Shown here piece by piece: positions 1-7,702 of a stretch of 30,235 nucleotides of DNA (the first letter of the stretch is position 1; the number at the start of each line of letters is the position of its first letter). The notes under the pieces are model-generated. The model saw nothing but the letters and a program-made list of their open reading frames with translations. It had not been told where the DNA came from and searched no databases. Source of the stretch: a virus; IMG/VR virus record IMGVR_UViG_3300042467_000968, positions 1 to 30,235 of that record; one strand, written 5' to 3'. Both the position numbers and the translations under genes were made by a program.

Positions 1-856
1 GGATGACGTTACCGAAAGTGCTCTCCGAGCGGATGGTCTCCATCTCCGTCATCTGCGACGCGAAGGTGAGGCCCATCTTGGTCCCAGCGACGATGTTGTA
101 CTTCCCACCCGTGTCAACCTTCAGGTTGTGGCTGACATAGAGCGTGAAGCGATCCACCATGCCCAGGCGGCCATTGCGGATCATCGAGGTGCCGTCACCG
201 ACCAGCGACGCATCCTTCAGCTCGGACTTCTTGATGAGGCCAGCCATGCGGGCCGGGATCACCAGGAAGCGACCGGCTTCCGGGCAGTTCGCCTCGTCGA
301 GCACGGTACCCAGATCGACGATCAGGTCCACCACCGAAGCGGTGCCGCCAGCGCCGTCCTTCGTCACCGTCAGCGGAGAAGCCGTGGTGCCGAGGTTGAA
401 CGCGCCGGAAACTGCACCCGCCGCCGTGCCCTTGTTCAGAGCAGCGATGTCGGGGAGCATGTCGGTCAGCACGCGCTGGTCGATCTTGATCTTCATCTGC
501 TCGGACGCATCCTTGGACCACATGTCCATCAGCTTGATGTCCGACTGAACGCGATCAATGTCATCCTCAACGCAGGCGAAGTACTCGCCCTTGTCGATGA
601 CCAGCTGGAGCTTCGGCTTGTCGGGGTTCTCCACGACAATGCCCTGACCCTTCACGTACTCACGGATCGTGATGTTCGGGGTCGTACGGATGTTCACCGT
701 ATCACCCTGGTTGCGGATCTCACCCTCATAGTCGGTGTTCGAGATCGCAGCCAGAACGGTGGCATCGTAGAAGTTTTCGATCAGCTTGCCGGACCAAATC
801 TCGGGGATGAAGTTACCCGAGTAGTTGGGGCGGCCAGGAGCAACAGGGTAGCCCAT
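1..856 (-). CDS. Major capsid (coat) protein, C-terminus cut by the window edge
   Basis: The minus-strand frame is open from ATG at 856 to the left edge (285 codons). The protein begins MGYPVAPGRPNYSG and continues with a typical phage coat layout: an N-terminal arm, a region ending in EYVKGQGIVVENP, then a charged helix (about residues 97-130), and later LVIPARMAGLIKKSEL and a segment with DGTSMIRNGRLGMVDRFTLYVS. Such blocks occur in HK97-fold coat proteins of tailed phages. A GGAGAG ribosome site lies a few bases upstream of the ATG, and the gap to the scaffold-like gene upstream is only 12 bases. Its place after portal and scaffold is the canonical one for the coat gene. The fold assignment rests on sequence style and gene order, not on a search. 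Confidence 0.88.
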   Translation of the reverse strand, partial: MGYPVAPGRPNYSGNFIPEIWSGKLIENFYDATVLAAISNTDYEGEIRNQGDTVNIRTTPNITIREYVKGQGIVVENPDKPKLQLVIDKGEYFACVEDDIDRVQSDIKLMDMWSKDASEQMKIKIDQRVLTDMLPDIAALNKGTAAGAVSGAFNLGTTASPLTVTKDGAGGTASVVDLIVDLGTVLDEANCPEAGRFLVIPARMAGLIKKSELKDASLVGDGTSMIRNGRLGMVDRFTLYVSHNLKVDTGGKYNIVAGTKMGLTFASQMTEMETIRSESTFGNVI

Positions 857-868
857 GGTTCTCTCCAC

Positions 869-1876
869 TTAACCGTTGGCGACAATGCGATTTTCGCGCT
901 GTGCGGCGAAGATATCGCGTTCGATCCGGTCGCGCTCGGCTTCCTTCCCCCGATAGGCACCACGGCGAACATCGTCAAAGAACTTGGCGATGTCCTTCGA
1001 GGAGTAGGTCTTGTTGGCAGTACCCGTAGCGGGGACAGACCCCCCACGGCTACGTCCAGGGGCGACCTGCTTATCGAGTTGGGAGTCCGACGCACTCCGA
1101 TGGGGCTGAGCAACAGGTTGGCCGTTCAGACCCTGCCAAGCAGTGAAGAAAGCAGCAACACGCCGAACATCGAGATTGCGCTGAGCATCTTCCAGATACG
1201 TCTGGCGGGTCAGACCCGTCAGCGGATCAACGTCGAGGAGCCACCTGTGGAAGTCCTGGCTGGTGTTGATATCGCGCCATTCAGGAACCGCCGTAGTCAG
1301 CTCACTCCAGAAAGCCTGCTCAGCCGTCACGGCCTGTCGTTGAGCGACCTGCTCAACGCGCGGGAGAACACTGGTCTGCACCTGCTTCAGCATGTGCTCC
1401 AGCTCAGCGATCTTACGCTGGTATGCCGAGGACTCCTCACGGGAGACGCGCCGCATAACCTCGATGGAATCGCCGTACTCCTCAACATCCTTCTCGGTCA
1501 CCAGCTTCTCTGCCGCCGTAGCGGGGACCTGCTGTGGAGCCGCAGAAAGAGTGGCCAGCAACTGCTCTAGTTGCGTAACCCTGCTATTCAGTTGCTGATT
1601 GTCCGCACGAAGGCGGGCAGTGTCAGCGTTGTACATCCCTTGGAGCGTGCGATACCGCTGCTCAAAGGTCTGTGCGTCACTATTGGTGTCCGGTCGCCGT
1701 TGCTCACTCGGCGCGGACTCAGGCGCAGCATCGGTCGCACTGTCGGCGGGCGCAGGCTGATCAGCAACAACGCCCGTAGCATCCGCCGCATCGGCAGGTG
1801 CTTCATTGGCAGCGTTATCCTGGTACAGCTTGGCAATCGCCTCAGACTGACGACGGACCTGCTCGGGAATGGCCAC
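869..1876 (-). CDS. Scaffolding-like capsid assembly protein
   Basis: 335 aa starting with GTG at 1876, preceded by AAGGAG at good spacing. Residues 22-65 are a low-complexity, Ala/Asp/Pro-rich acidic stretch. Residues 70-110 (FEQRYRTLQGMYNADTARL, then a Leu/Gln heptad pattern) form a likely coiled coil, and a second coiled coil covers about 135-165. The C-terminus is basic (RGAYRGKEAERDRIERDIF), as is common in scaffolds, which bind coat subunits through a charged C-terminal helix. It sits between portal and coat genes, the usual scaffold position, and is followed after 12 bases by the coat gene. There is no catalytic motif, so a head-maturation protease is unlikely. The call is from position and composition. 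Confidence 0.72.
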   Translation of the reverse strand: MAIPEQVRRQSEAIAKLYQDNAANEAPADAADATGVVADQPAPADSATDAAPESAPSEQRRPDTNSDAQTFEQRYRTLQGMYNADTARLRADNQQLNSRVTQLEQLLATLSAAPQQVPATAAEKLVTEKDVEEYGDSIEVMRRVSREESSAYQRKIAELEHMLKQVQTSVLPRVEQVAQRQAVTAEQAFWSELTTAVPEWRDINTSQDFHRWLLDVDPLTGLTRQTYLEDAQRNLDVRRVAAFFTAWQGLNGQPVAQPHRSASDSQLDKQVAPGRSRGGSVPATGTANKTYSSKDIAKFFDDVRRGAYRGKEAERDRIERDIFAAQRENRIVANG

Positions 1877-1924
1877 AATACGCTCCTTATCGGTGTGCGT
1901 GGTTAAGCAGCTGCTACTTGCGCA

Positions 1925-2155
1925 CTACCCCTTATGGGGGTCCGCACGAAGTTTTGCGGCTACGTCGGGGGCATCCTGTACCAAGCGGTACAGCTCTGTC
2001 AACATTTGACACCTACCCTGAGCGACCGCGACACTAGCGGGGGCTACAAAGGGTAGTTGCTCTAGTTCGCGCTGCCGCCATTCGGTCAGCCAGGGCAGGA
2101 TCATGTTACTTGCCCGGGCAAGTGCCATCACGACCTCGGGCGGGGGCCGGGTCAT
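1925..2155 (-). CDS. Small conserved-type protein between portal and scaffold
   Basis: 76 aa, starting at an ATG that shares one base with the portal stop (TAATG), a sign of translational coupling. The protein is MTRPPPEVVMALARASNMI and onward, mostly helical by composition, with Trp residues in LPWLTEWRQRELEQLP and no cysteine pairs, signal peptide or membrane segment. Genes of this size are often found between portal and scaffold in podovirus-like phages, but I do not recognise a function. It could be a minor head protein or an assembly chaperone. The 48-base gap to the scaffold start contains the scaffold ribosome site. Confidence 0.7.
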   Translation of the reverse strand: MTRPPPEVVMALARASNMILPWLTEWRQRELEQLPFVAPASVAVAQGRCQMLTELYRLVQDAPDVAAKLRADPHKG

Positions 2156-4197
2156 TAGGCTTGGCCCGTCATCTGGTTGGCGACCACGTTCATCTGCGAG
2201 CCTGGACCGCCGCCCTCAGGCGAAGGCGCCGGGGCCTGACCCTGCGGAGCCGCTAGCTGGGCCTGCTGCTGGGTACGGATCATGTAGTCGAGCTTCTCGC
2301 GCGACGGGATAATCTCATCGACCGGCATCTGGAGGCCCTTGGCCACCTCACGCAGCAGCGCCGCACGGCCATCGATGCCGACGATCTGCATATCCACTGG
2401 GTTGGCGGTCGCGTTGAGGAACTCGACGCGCCGAACGTTGACCGTCTCGCGCACAGCGAGGTTGATCGCGCCACGCGGGATGATCTCGGCGTCACCCTTG
2501 ATCGCCTCATCCGGGTCATAGCGCATGTTATAAACAAACTGACGCTTAACGACCGGCTTGATAACGTCGTTATCGATGTGCATGACAACCTGTCGGATGC
2601 CCTTGCCCGCCGAGCCCATCAGCATCGATAGACCAGAAGCAGTGCGGCCCGCGCCGCGCACATCCACGTCGCCGTAGATGTAGGCCGGGATGCCCGAGTG
2701 GTCGTCGGCGAGGCGGGAAAACCGCTCGTAGACCGCCATCAGCGTGCTGGCATTGTCGCTCGGCTGGTTGAAGCGCACCGCCGGGGCCGACGACCCGAGC
2801 GGATCATTCAGCGTCTGCCAGATCTTCCAGGGGTACATCTGGGTGATGTCTTCGTTCGGCGGGATGCGGTCGAGATTCACCTCAACCTGCGGGCCGGACG
2901 CCACCGCCATGTTGTTCACCAGAGCCCGCGCCGCCGCGTTGCAGACGTTCTGCAAGTCCTCGATGATCTCGGGGATGCCACGGCCCCAGAAGGCACCCGG
3001 CGTCTTGATGAAGGAGGTCTTGGCGTAGGGCTTCTCGCCCAGCGGGTCGTAGTTTAGCACCGCCTTGATGATGTAGTTACCCACCATCCAGACGTTCGCG
3101 TCGTACTCACGCATCTCATCCGGCACCTCGGTAGGGTCCATACCCCACTCGCGGAGCATCTTGCCGCTGACCTTGCCCCAGAACTCCAGGGCATCGAAGA
3201 GGTCGGTCGGGCGCATCTCCGTGAAGTACTTGCGCTCCTCCTCTTCGCGCTGCATCTCGATGGTCTCCGAGACCCAGCTCTGGCCCGGACCAGCCTCGAT
3301 GGCCTTGCGAATGGCCGCATCGTCGTAGCCCGGCACGCCGATCAGATCGGCCATGGCCGAACGGCTAAGGCGATGGTGCTCGAACAGGTAGCCGTCGTTG
3401 AGGCGCGTGATGCCCGGCTCGGGGTAGATGTTGAACGGGCTAACCCGCTCGAACTCAGGCGCCAGCCGCTCGCTAGCCTCGACCGTGGTGCGGCCATCTG
3501 GCCCCTTTACCCAGCCCAGGTGACGCTGACGCCGGACAATCGGCCCCTTCACAAAGGCGCAGGGGAAGGTCACCAGATCGGTGATGAACTCGTTGAACGC
3601 ATCAGCCCATCCACCCTGAGCGAACTGGTCGTCGATGCGGATCTTCATCCCATCCACCCGGGCCTGGGCAGCCTGGAGGATTTTGAAACGGTACTCCTGA
3701 GCGACGATCTCCTTCATCTCCAGCATCTGAGCCGGGCTGGGGGCTTGCCCGGTCTGCTGGATCATCTCAACGACCCGCTCGGCAAAGCCTTGCTGGATCT
3801 CTCCTGTGTGGTCGGGCGAGAGGTCAGGGATAGGCGTGGGCTGCATATCCCACGGGGGGAAGCCAGTATCGAGGAGGATGTCGCGCAGCCAGCTCTCAGC
3901 CGCCCGGCACTTCACCTCGGTGAGCATCATATAAACTTCGGAGCCACCCTGCTTGCGAATGGCTTGCAGCTTGTCGGCCTCGTACTCGCCATTGCGCTGG
4001 CGCATGGCCTTCAGCATGAGGTCGTTGATGGGGTCCTTGGCGATGCGCGCGGCATCCCAGCACTCGCGCATGTAGGCCGACAGGCCAAGGATCAGGTCAC
4101 TATTCTGCCGAGCCTGAACCTCCGCATCCAGCCGTTCCTTCTCGGCCCGCTCGATCTCGGAGTTACTGACGACGCGGAGAATGGTGAGGCCCGGCAT
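2155..4197 (-). CDS. Portal protein
   Basis: 680 aa from ATG at 4197, with GGGGA upstream. The portal is the dodecameric ring at the capsid vertex through which DNA is packed and ejected; it docks the terminase. The sequence has the hallmarks of large podovirus (P22/BPP-1-like) portals: an N-terminal helical region, VSPFNIYPEPGITRLNDGYL in the middle, the PGAFWGRGIPEIIEDLQNVC block, a long C-terminal helix containing RTASGLSMLMGSAGKGIRQ (about residue 520) and a low-complexity Gln/Pro/Ala tail. The length fits the large-portal class. It lies downstream of the large terminase and upstream of scaffold and coat, and its stop overlaps the next start by one base. Confidence 0.9.
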   Translation of the reverse strand: MPGLTILRVVSNSEIERAEKERLDAEVQARQNSDLILGLSAYMRECWDAARIAKDPINDLMLKAMRQRNGEYEADKLQAIRKQGGSEVYMMLTEVKCRAAESWLRDILLDTGFPPWDMQPTPIPDLSPDHTGEIQQGFAERVVEMIQQTGQAPSPAQMLEMKEIVAQEYRFKILQAAQARVDGMKIRIDDQFAQGGWADAFNEFITDLVTFPCAFVKGPIVRRQRHLGWVKGPDGRTTVEASERLAPEFERVSPFNIYPEPGITRLNDGYLFEHHRLSRSAMADLIGVPGYDDAAIRKAIEAGPGQSWVSETIEMQREEEERKYFTEMRPTDLFDALEFWGKVSGKMLREWGMDPTEVPDEMREYDANVWMVGNYIIKAVLNYDPLGEKPYAKTSFIKTPGAFWGRGIPEIIEDLQNVCNAAARALVNNMAVASGPQVEVNLDRIPPNEDITQMYPWKIWQTLNDPLGSSAPAVRFNQPSDNASTLMAVYERFSRLADDHSGIPAYIYGDVDVRGAGRTASGLSMLMGSAGKGIRQVVMHIDNDVIKPVVKRQFVYNMRYDPDEAIKGDAEIIPRGAINLAVRETVNVRRVEFLNATANPVDMQIVGIDGRAALLREVAKGLQMPVDEIIPSREKLDYMIRTQQQAQLAAPQGQAPAPSPEGGGPGSQMNVVANQMTGQA

Positions 4198-4207
4198 GGG
4201 TTCCCCG

Positions 4208-4561
4208 TTAGCTCACAGGTCCGCGAAGGACGAGGTACACATCGACCGCATCGCTCGTCCCGCCCGCCACGCTGGGGCGAAAGTAGATCGAGGAGCGTCC
4301 AATCTCGAAGTGGGCCGCCGCCGTGGCGCTAACCGTCGTGCCGTGCACGTCCTTGATGTCGGCGTAGGTGGTACCGTCATTCGACACCTGGAGCTTGGCC
4401 GTCGCACCGCCAAAGGTACCAGCAAACTGCACCGCCGCGTTCAGCCCCAGCCGACCCTGCACAGCGTAGGGCAGCACCGTATCGCCAGTGGCGATGTTCT
4501 CCCAAAGCAGATAGGGAACACCCTCAGCGGTGCGGGAGAGAACCGGAGCAACCGTCGCCAT
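4208..4561 (-). CDS. Small virion-type protein upstream of portal
   Basis: 117 aa. I place the start at ATG 4561 because GAGGGGG lies at normal spacing upstream. The longer open frame (to 4612) would read through the T-tract and stem of a strong terminator and is unlikely. The sequence is beta-rich with many Gly, Thr and Ala (AAVQFAGTFGGATAKLQVSN, then SDAVDVYLVLRGPVS), in the style of small phage structural proteins or head decoration proteins that carry a jelly-roll or Ig-like domain (WTxxxDG-like and YFRPSVAGG segments). It has no signal peptide. The stop is 10 bases before the portal start. Function is inferred only from position and composition. Confidence 0.68.
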   Translation of the reverse strand: MATVAPVLSRTAEGVPYLLWENIATGDTVLPYAVQGRLGLNAAVQFAGTFGGATAKLQVSNDGTTYADIKDVHGTTVSATAAAHFEIGRSSIYFRPSVAGGTSDAVDVYLVLRGPVS

Positions 4562-4580
4562 ACCAACCCCCTCGCTGCCC

Positions 4581-4621
4581 AAAAAACCCCTGTCGGGAGC
4601 CGGGGGGCTCAACCGACAGGG
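4581..4621 (-). terminator. Strong rho-independent terminator ahead of the portal block
   Basis: Read on the minus strand, a perfect 9-bp stem (CCCTGTCGG at 4621-4613, CCGACAGGG at 4596-4588) encloses an inner GAGC/GCTC pairing and is followed by six T residues (4586-4581). It lies only about 20 bases upstream of the 117-aa gene start, so any transcript coming from the terminase or from between the two terminators must cross it to reach portal and capsid genes. Confidence 0.82.
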
Positions 4622-4640
4622 AAGTTTGGGAGGTGAACAC

Positions 4641-4660
4641 GGGTACAGAGGCGTGTACCC
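4641..4660. promoter_or_regulatory. Perfect inverted repeat between two terminators, operator candidate
   Basis: GGGTACA and TGTACCC form a perfect 7-bp inverted repeat separated by six bases. It sits in the 90-base space between the two minus-strand terminators at 4581-4621 and 4716-4744. A dimeric repressor or activator site for the portal-capsid part of the operon is the simplest reading. A weak -35/-10-like pair (TTGCAC, then TAGGGT) can be drawn on the minus strand just upstream, but the match is poor. Confidence 0.4.
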
Positions 4661-4715
4661 ACCAGGACCCTAACACGCTAAATCTTGGGGGTGCAAGGCC
4701 CTTCTCCCCATGGCT

Positions 4716-4744
4716 AAAAACCCCCCGCCTAGTGGGGCGGGGGG
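4716..4744 (-). terminator. Rho-independent terminator after the large terminase
   Basis: On the minus strand a 9-bp GC stem (CCCCCCGCC at 4744-4736 against GGCGGGGGG at 4729-4721, six-base loop) is followed by TTTTT (4720-4716). It lies about 50 bases past the large terminase stop at 4797. Confidence 0.85.
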
Positions 4745-4796
4745 CAGGCGGGGGAGAGTGAATGGAATCCGCACCATGCGGTCCACCCAGAAGGTA

Positions 4797-6185
4797 TCAG
4801 GTCCACCCCACGGCGGCAATCGGCACGATGTCCCGCTTGACCCTAACCATCGCCCCCTCACCCGCATTTCCGATGTGCAGCATCAGGTACTGGAGCGCCT
4901 CAGCGATGTGGCTGTGCTTGTTCTTGTCGATGCCGCCATCCCCCCGGTTCTTGTACCGGTAGCCCCCCATCATGGCCGCCTTGAGCTGCGTGCAGCTGGG
5001 GTCCATCAGGAAGGCCGGGTCGCCATCGACCTGCCGCATCAGGAAGTCATCGACCGCGTTGACCCGGGCCGAGATGCTGTTGGTCCTAGCCGAGATGACC
5101 CTGAACCCCTCAGCCTTGATGATATCGACCGCGCTCCGCTCGTCGGTCTGGGCGCGCTGCACACCCGCCGGGTCGGTCACTATGAGGACCGGCGCCCCTG
5201 GGAACCGCTCGAAGAGCAGCGGCTTGAGCACCGTTCGCACGAACCGCTGGATGCCCATGTCGAAGCTGACCGCCTCAGCCAGGATCAGTGCCCGCCCACG
5301 CGGGTCCTGCTGCCCGATGGCCGCCGCAGGCGTAAGCCCAAGGTCCATCCCCACAACGATGGGCCGCACCCCGTTGGTAATCGCCCGGAGCGGCGCCTTG
5401 GCCATGTGGTAGTCCGGCTTGAAGTACTTGTAGACCGGCGTGCCTGCCAGCGAGAGCCCGTACTCGCCGTCGATGTAGACCCGGACGTACTCATCCGACC
5501 GGCCCTGGGTGTCGTAGTACCCGTCCGGCAGGTTCTCCAGGTTCTCGGCGTAGGGGCTCCGGCCTGACGGCTGCTTGAACACATCCCAGCCGTTCTCGTT
5601 CAGCGAGACGCCATCGACCGGGCTCAACTTCTCCATCTGGTAGTACCACCACGTGTCCATGGTGGGTGGGTTGGTATCACCCCACATCCCGAACCACGTC
5701 GGCCCGCCGTCCTTGGCAGACGGAAAGCGCCCAATGCGCTTCGACATGGCGTCCACGATGTCAGGGTGGATGTCGCGGCACTCGTTGAACCACGCGAAGG
5801 TCAGCTCCAGCGAGTTCAGGTTGGCCACATCGTCCGCGTCGTCGAGCGCGCGGAACATGATCTCGCACTCCACGTCGCCCACCCTGAAGAAGTAGGTCTT
5901 GGTGGTGCGCATGTACTCCCCGCACTGGCCCGGTGGGAACCAATCGAGGAAGGTCTTGATCGTGGTGTCCTGCAACTGCCTCGCAGTCTCACGTACAATG
6001 GCCGCGCGCGAGCGCCTACGCCCCTGAGCGTCGGGTTTCTGCATGGTAGCGCGCCGCACCACCTCAAAGGAGCAGGTCACGCTCTTACCAGAGCCGACTG
6101 GACCCATCAGGACCCGCATCCGCCGGTTAGAGTGCATGAACCGCTTACCTGTCGGCGGCGGTGTGTAGTCAATTTCGAGTGCCAT
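4797..6185 (-). CDS. terL: Terminase large subunit (packaging ATPase and nuclease)
   Basis: 462 aa from ATG 6185; an in-frame TTG at 6206 would add seven residues but its GGAGG lies too close. The protein drives DNA translocation into the prohead and cuts the concatemer. The ATPase half has Walker A GPVGSGKS (residues 28-35) and Walker B FAWFNE (130-135, with catalytic Glu). The RNase H-like nuclease half has the acidic residues D281 (VGMDLGLTP) and D338 (IVTDPAG). The third acidic site in the SHIAEALQYL motif is Glu429, where many relatives have Asp. The length is normal for TerL. The previous gene's TGA lies two bases before the ATG, suggesting coupled translation, and a terminator follows. 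Confidence 0.95.
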   Translation of the reverse strand: MALEIDYTPPPTGKRFMHSNRRMRVLMGPVGSGKSVTCSFEVVRRATMQKPDAQGRRRSRAAIVRETARQLQDTTIKTFLDWFPPGQCGEYMRTTKTYFFRVGDVECEIMFRALDDADDVANLNSLELTFAWFNECRDIHPDIVDAMSKRIGRFPSAKDGGPTWFGMWGDTNPPTMDTWWYYQMEKLSPVDGVSLNENGWDVFKQPSGRSPYAENLENLPDGYYDTQGRSDEYVRVYIDGEYGLSLAGTPVYKYFKPDYHMAKAPLRAITNGVRPIVVGMDLGLTPAAAIGQQDPRGRALILAEAVSFDMGIQRFVRTVLKPLLFERFPGAPVLIVTDPAGVQRAQTDERSAVDIIKAEGFRVISARTNSISARVNAVDDFLMRQVDGDPAFLMDPSCTQLKAAMMGGYRYKNRGDGGIDKNKHSHIAEALQYLMLHIGNAGEGAMVRVKRDIVPIAAVGWT

Positions 6186-6187
6186 GG

Positions 6188-6418
6188 TCAGTGTGGCTTG
6201 CGCCAACCCTCCTCGTACGCCTCGCGGCCATCGGCGCTATGGTGAATGTGGTAGCCCGAGGTTTCGTCGTAGTAGGGATCGCACCAGCAGGGCGGATCTT
6301 CGGTGAAAATGTGCTCTCGGATGTCATCCGCAGGCACCACATGCCACGACCCATCGGTCGTGTAGCTCTCATCGTCGTCGTACTCGCCGTGGGTGGGCTC
6401 TTTGCGAGTGTTGCTCAC
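6188..6418 (-). CDS. Small CWC/His protein next to the terminase
   Basis: 76 aa from ATG 6418, whose first bases overlap the stop of the gene upstream (ATGA). It contains WHVVPADDIREHIFTEDPP followed by CWCDP and later HIHHSADGREAYEEGW. A pattern of His/CWC/HH-DGRE is familiar from short phage proteins of unknown function and may bind a metal ion, but no fold can be assigned. The N-terminus is acidic. It ends two bases before the TerL start and so belongs to the terminase transcript. Confidence 0.75.
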   Translation of the reverse strand: MSNTRKEPTHGEYDDDESYTTDGSWHVVPADDIREHIFTEDPPCWCDPYYDETSGYHIHHSADGREAYEEGWRKPH

Positions 6419-6540
6419 TGGAAAACCTCCACGAGGTAGCGCAATCCACGCTTGCGGGTGTTGGTTATCCGCGTCCGGTAGGACGCTCCACGTGCCATCA
6501 GCTCCTGCTCGACCCTTTTGACCTCTACCGGGCTCTCCAG
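6415..6540 (-). CDS. Tiny basic protein between terminase genes, start uncertain
   Basis: The frame that ends at 6415 encodes LESPVEVKRVEQELMARGAS then YRTRITNTRKRGLRYLVEVFQ, which looks like real protein (alternating charges, no rare residues). The only upstream ATG (6615) lies deep inside the small terminase gene, and the residues it would add (RRSSTRRHSRSSPTPTT) look like a shadow translation. Inside the non-overlapping part, only CTG codons and an ATG at about residue 17 could start it. I therefore mark the region just after the small terminase stop as the likely coding part. The stop overlaps the next ATG. Confidence 0.42.
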   Translation of the reverse strand: MESPVEVKRVEQELMARGASYRTRITNTRKRGLRYLVEVFQ

Positions 6541-6541
6541 C

Positions 6542-7030
6542 TCAATCAGATTCGCTGTCGTCGGAGTCGGACTCGATCTGCTGTGGCGTCGCGTCGATGA
6601 CCGTCGCTGTTCCAAGCTCCTGACCCCCCAGGTTGATGGTAATTCTGACGCCGCCAGCGGCAGCGCCGTCGCCCACGTCGTTCTTGGGCTCCAGTCCCGC
6701 CCACTTCACGGTGGATTTGATGAGGTCGGCCTTCACCGCAGGGCTCACCACGGGGTCGTGGATGAGCATCCATGAGGTTTTGAGCAGCTCTTCAGCCTGC
6801 GTGCGGGCCTTGAGGCGGAAGGTGACCCCCTTATCGCGGATCTCGTCACGGAAATCCGAGACCTTGCGAAGGAAAACTGGGTCTTTGTTGAACACCAGCA
6901 GGTCGCCAGCGACGATCTGGTGCCGCGTGACGATCTCATCGAGGTCCTCACCGCTACCTTCGAGGCGAAGGGCGATGTCGAACGCCAGCCGATTGGTCCA
7001 TTTGGTCGGTGAGACGGTCGAAAGGTCCAT
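6542..7030 (-). CDS. Probable terminase small subunit
   Basis: 162 aa from ATG 7030, the first gene of the minus-strand operon. Residues 10-60 are helical and look like a DNA-binding helix-turn-helix (LAFDIALRLEGSGEDLDEI, then IVAGDLLVFNKDPVFLRKV). Residues 70-115 could form the central oligomerisation helices. The tail is very acidic (about the last 15 residues Asp/Glu/Ser-rich), as in many small terminases, which use the tail to contact the large subunit. Position immediately upstream of the terminase block supports this. I rate it as probable because small terminases diverge strongly and I have no search result. Confidence 0.66.
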   Translation of the reverse strand: MDLSTVSPTKWTNRLAFDIALRLEGSGEDLDEIVTRHQIVAGDLLVFNKDPVFLRKVSDFRDEIRDKGVTFRLKARTQAEELLKTSWMLIHDPVVSPAVKADLIKSTVKWAGLEPKNDVGDGAAAGGVRITINLGGQELGTATVIDATPQQIESDSDDSESD

Positions 7031-7057
7031 CTGTACTGCTCAGATCCCTGGGTTCTT

Positions 7058-7086
7058 AGCGTATGTGCCTGAGATGTGGGCGTCAA
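7058..7086 (-). promoter_or_regulatory. Candidate sigma70-type promoter for the structural operon
   Basis: On the minus strand, TTGACG (7086-7081), a 17-base spacer and TACGCT (7063-7058) match the bacterial -35/-10 layout. The expected start point lies about 20 bases before the ATG at 7030, giving a short leader. This is the only good match I see upstream of the small terminase. Confidence 0.55.
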
Positions 7087-7264
7087 GGCGAGCTTTTTGC
7101 TGGATATTTCATTACGAAAAGTTAATCTTTGGTATTTTTAGGTCGTGGTTTACGGGGCTTACGCATGTGAGGGGGGGCCTGGATTTTGCCAGTCCAGGTG
7201 GGGCCGGTCCAAGCCGCGAAGCAAGCGCGGCGCAGCGCGCTGCGAGGCCGGAAACGGGCGGCAT

Positions 7265-7295
7265 TTGACATTTCCGGGCGAATATGTCCTAATAA
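7265..7295 (+). promoter_or_regulatory. Candidate sigma70-type promoter for the three small genes
   Basis: A perfect TTGACA (7265-7270) is followed after 17 bases by CCTAAT, or after 19 bases by TAATAA, within an AT-rich run. It is about 75 bases upstream of the ATG at 7371, and a stable hairpin lies at the expected 5' end of the transcript. Confidence 0.55.
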
Positions 7296-7297
7296 TT

Positions 7298-7318
7298 GGG
7301 CCAGCAGCGAGCTGGCCC
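7298..7318 (+). other. RNA hairpin in the leader of the 7371 gene
   Basis: GGGCCAGC and GCTGGCCC form a perfect 8-bp stem with the five-base loop AGCGA, just downstream of the -10 region. A 5'-terminal hairpin of this kind would stabilise an mRNA; it has no T-tract, so termination is unlikely. Confidence 0.6.
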
Positions 7319-7370
7319 CGGCGGCGGGATGGCCCCCACGGGTTGCTCTTTCAAACTGAGGATCAGAACC

Positions 7371-7655
7371 ATGGCTAAGACCGATGATCTCGTGTGGGTC
7401 GAGCTGAATGTTGCCAGCCTCCCGGCTGAGCTTCAGAAGACGCTGGCGGAAGCGCGAGAGCACACCAAGAAGGCTAAGGAGCTGAAGGAAAAGGCTCGCA
7501 AGGCCCTCGAAAAGCGGTGGATCGACGCGAAGCGGATGCCTGCCACTGAGGAAGTGGTGATCGCGTTCTCCCGCTTCGGCGATGACAAGGTGAACGTGGC
7601 GCGGAAGGAGCGAAAGACTCCCAAGGCGAGCACCAAGCCGACCGTCGCTTGGTAA
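7371..7655 (+). CDS. Small Lys-rich coiled-coil protein
   Basis: 94 aa from ATG 7371, with GAGGA upstream; a longer in-frame extension has no ribosome site and crosses the leader hairpin. The protein MAKTDDLVWVELNVASLPAE is followed by a long charged helix (residues 25-50, Lys/Glu/Ala repeats) and a basic, Lys/Thr-rich tail ending KPTVAW. It has no cysteines and no membrane segment. A nucleic-acid-binding or host-takeover role would fit its basic charge and its place as first gene of a small plus-strand unit, but I do not recognise the family. Confidence 0.75.
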   Translation: MAKTDDLVWVELNVASLPAELQKTLAEAREHTKKAKELKEKARKALEKRWIDAKRMPATEEVVIAFSRFGDDKVNVARKERKTPKASTKPTVAW

Positions 7656-7661
7656 CACAAC

Positions 7662-7695
7662 GGGAGGCGCCGCAAGGCGCCTCCCTCCTTCGGAG
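7662..7695 (+). other. GCAA-loop hairpin plus ribosome-site-masking mini-stem
   Basis: GGGAGGCGCC and GGCGCCTCCC (7662-7671, 7676-7685) form a perfect 10-bp stem capped by the GNRA tetraloop GCAA. Immediately after, CTCC-TTC-GGAG (7685-7695) can pair, which would cover the GGAG ribosome site of the gene at 7703. No T-tract follows. Confidence 0.65.
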
Positions 7696-7702
7696 AAGAA
7701 CC

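Larger units (their letters stand above)
7031..7370. other. Divergent intergenic region (340 bp)
   Basis: This non-coding stretch separates the minus-strand structural operon from the plus-strand small genes. It holds the minus-strand promoter candidate at 7058-7086, an AT-rich patch at about 7104-7140, a short inverted repeat (CCTGGA/TCCAGG, about 7179-7199), a plus-strand promoter candidate from 7265 and a hairpin at 7298-7318. I see no credible gene on either strand. Confidence 0.7.

Noticed and set aside
128-1570. 480-aa plus-strand open frame over the coat and scaffold genes
   Set aside because: Composition is Arg/His/Leu-rich as in shadow frames, and both minus-strand genes have sound starts and conserved order.
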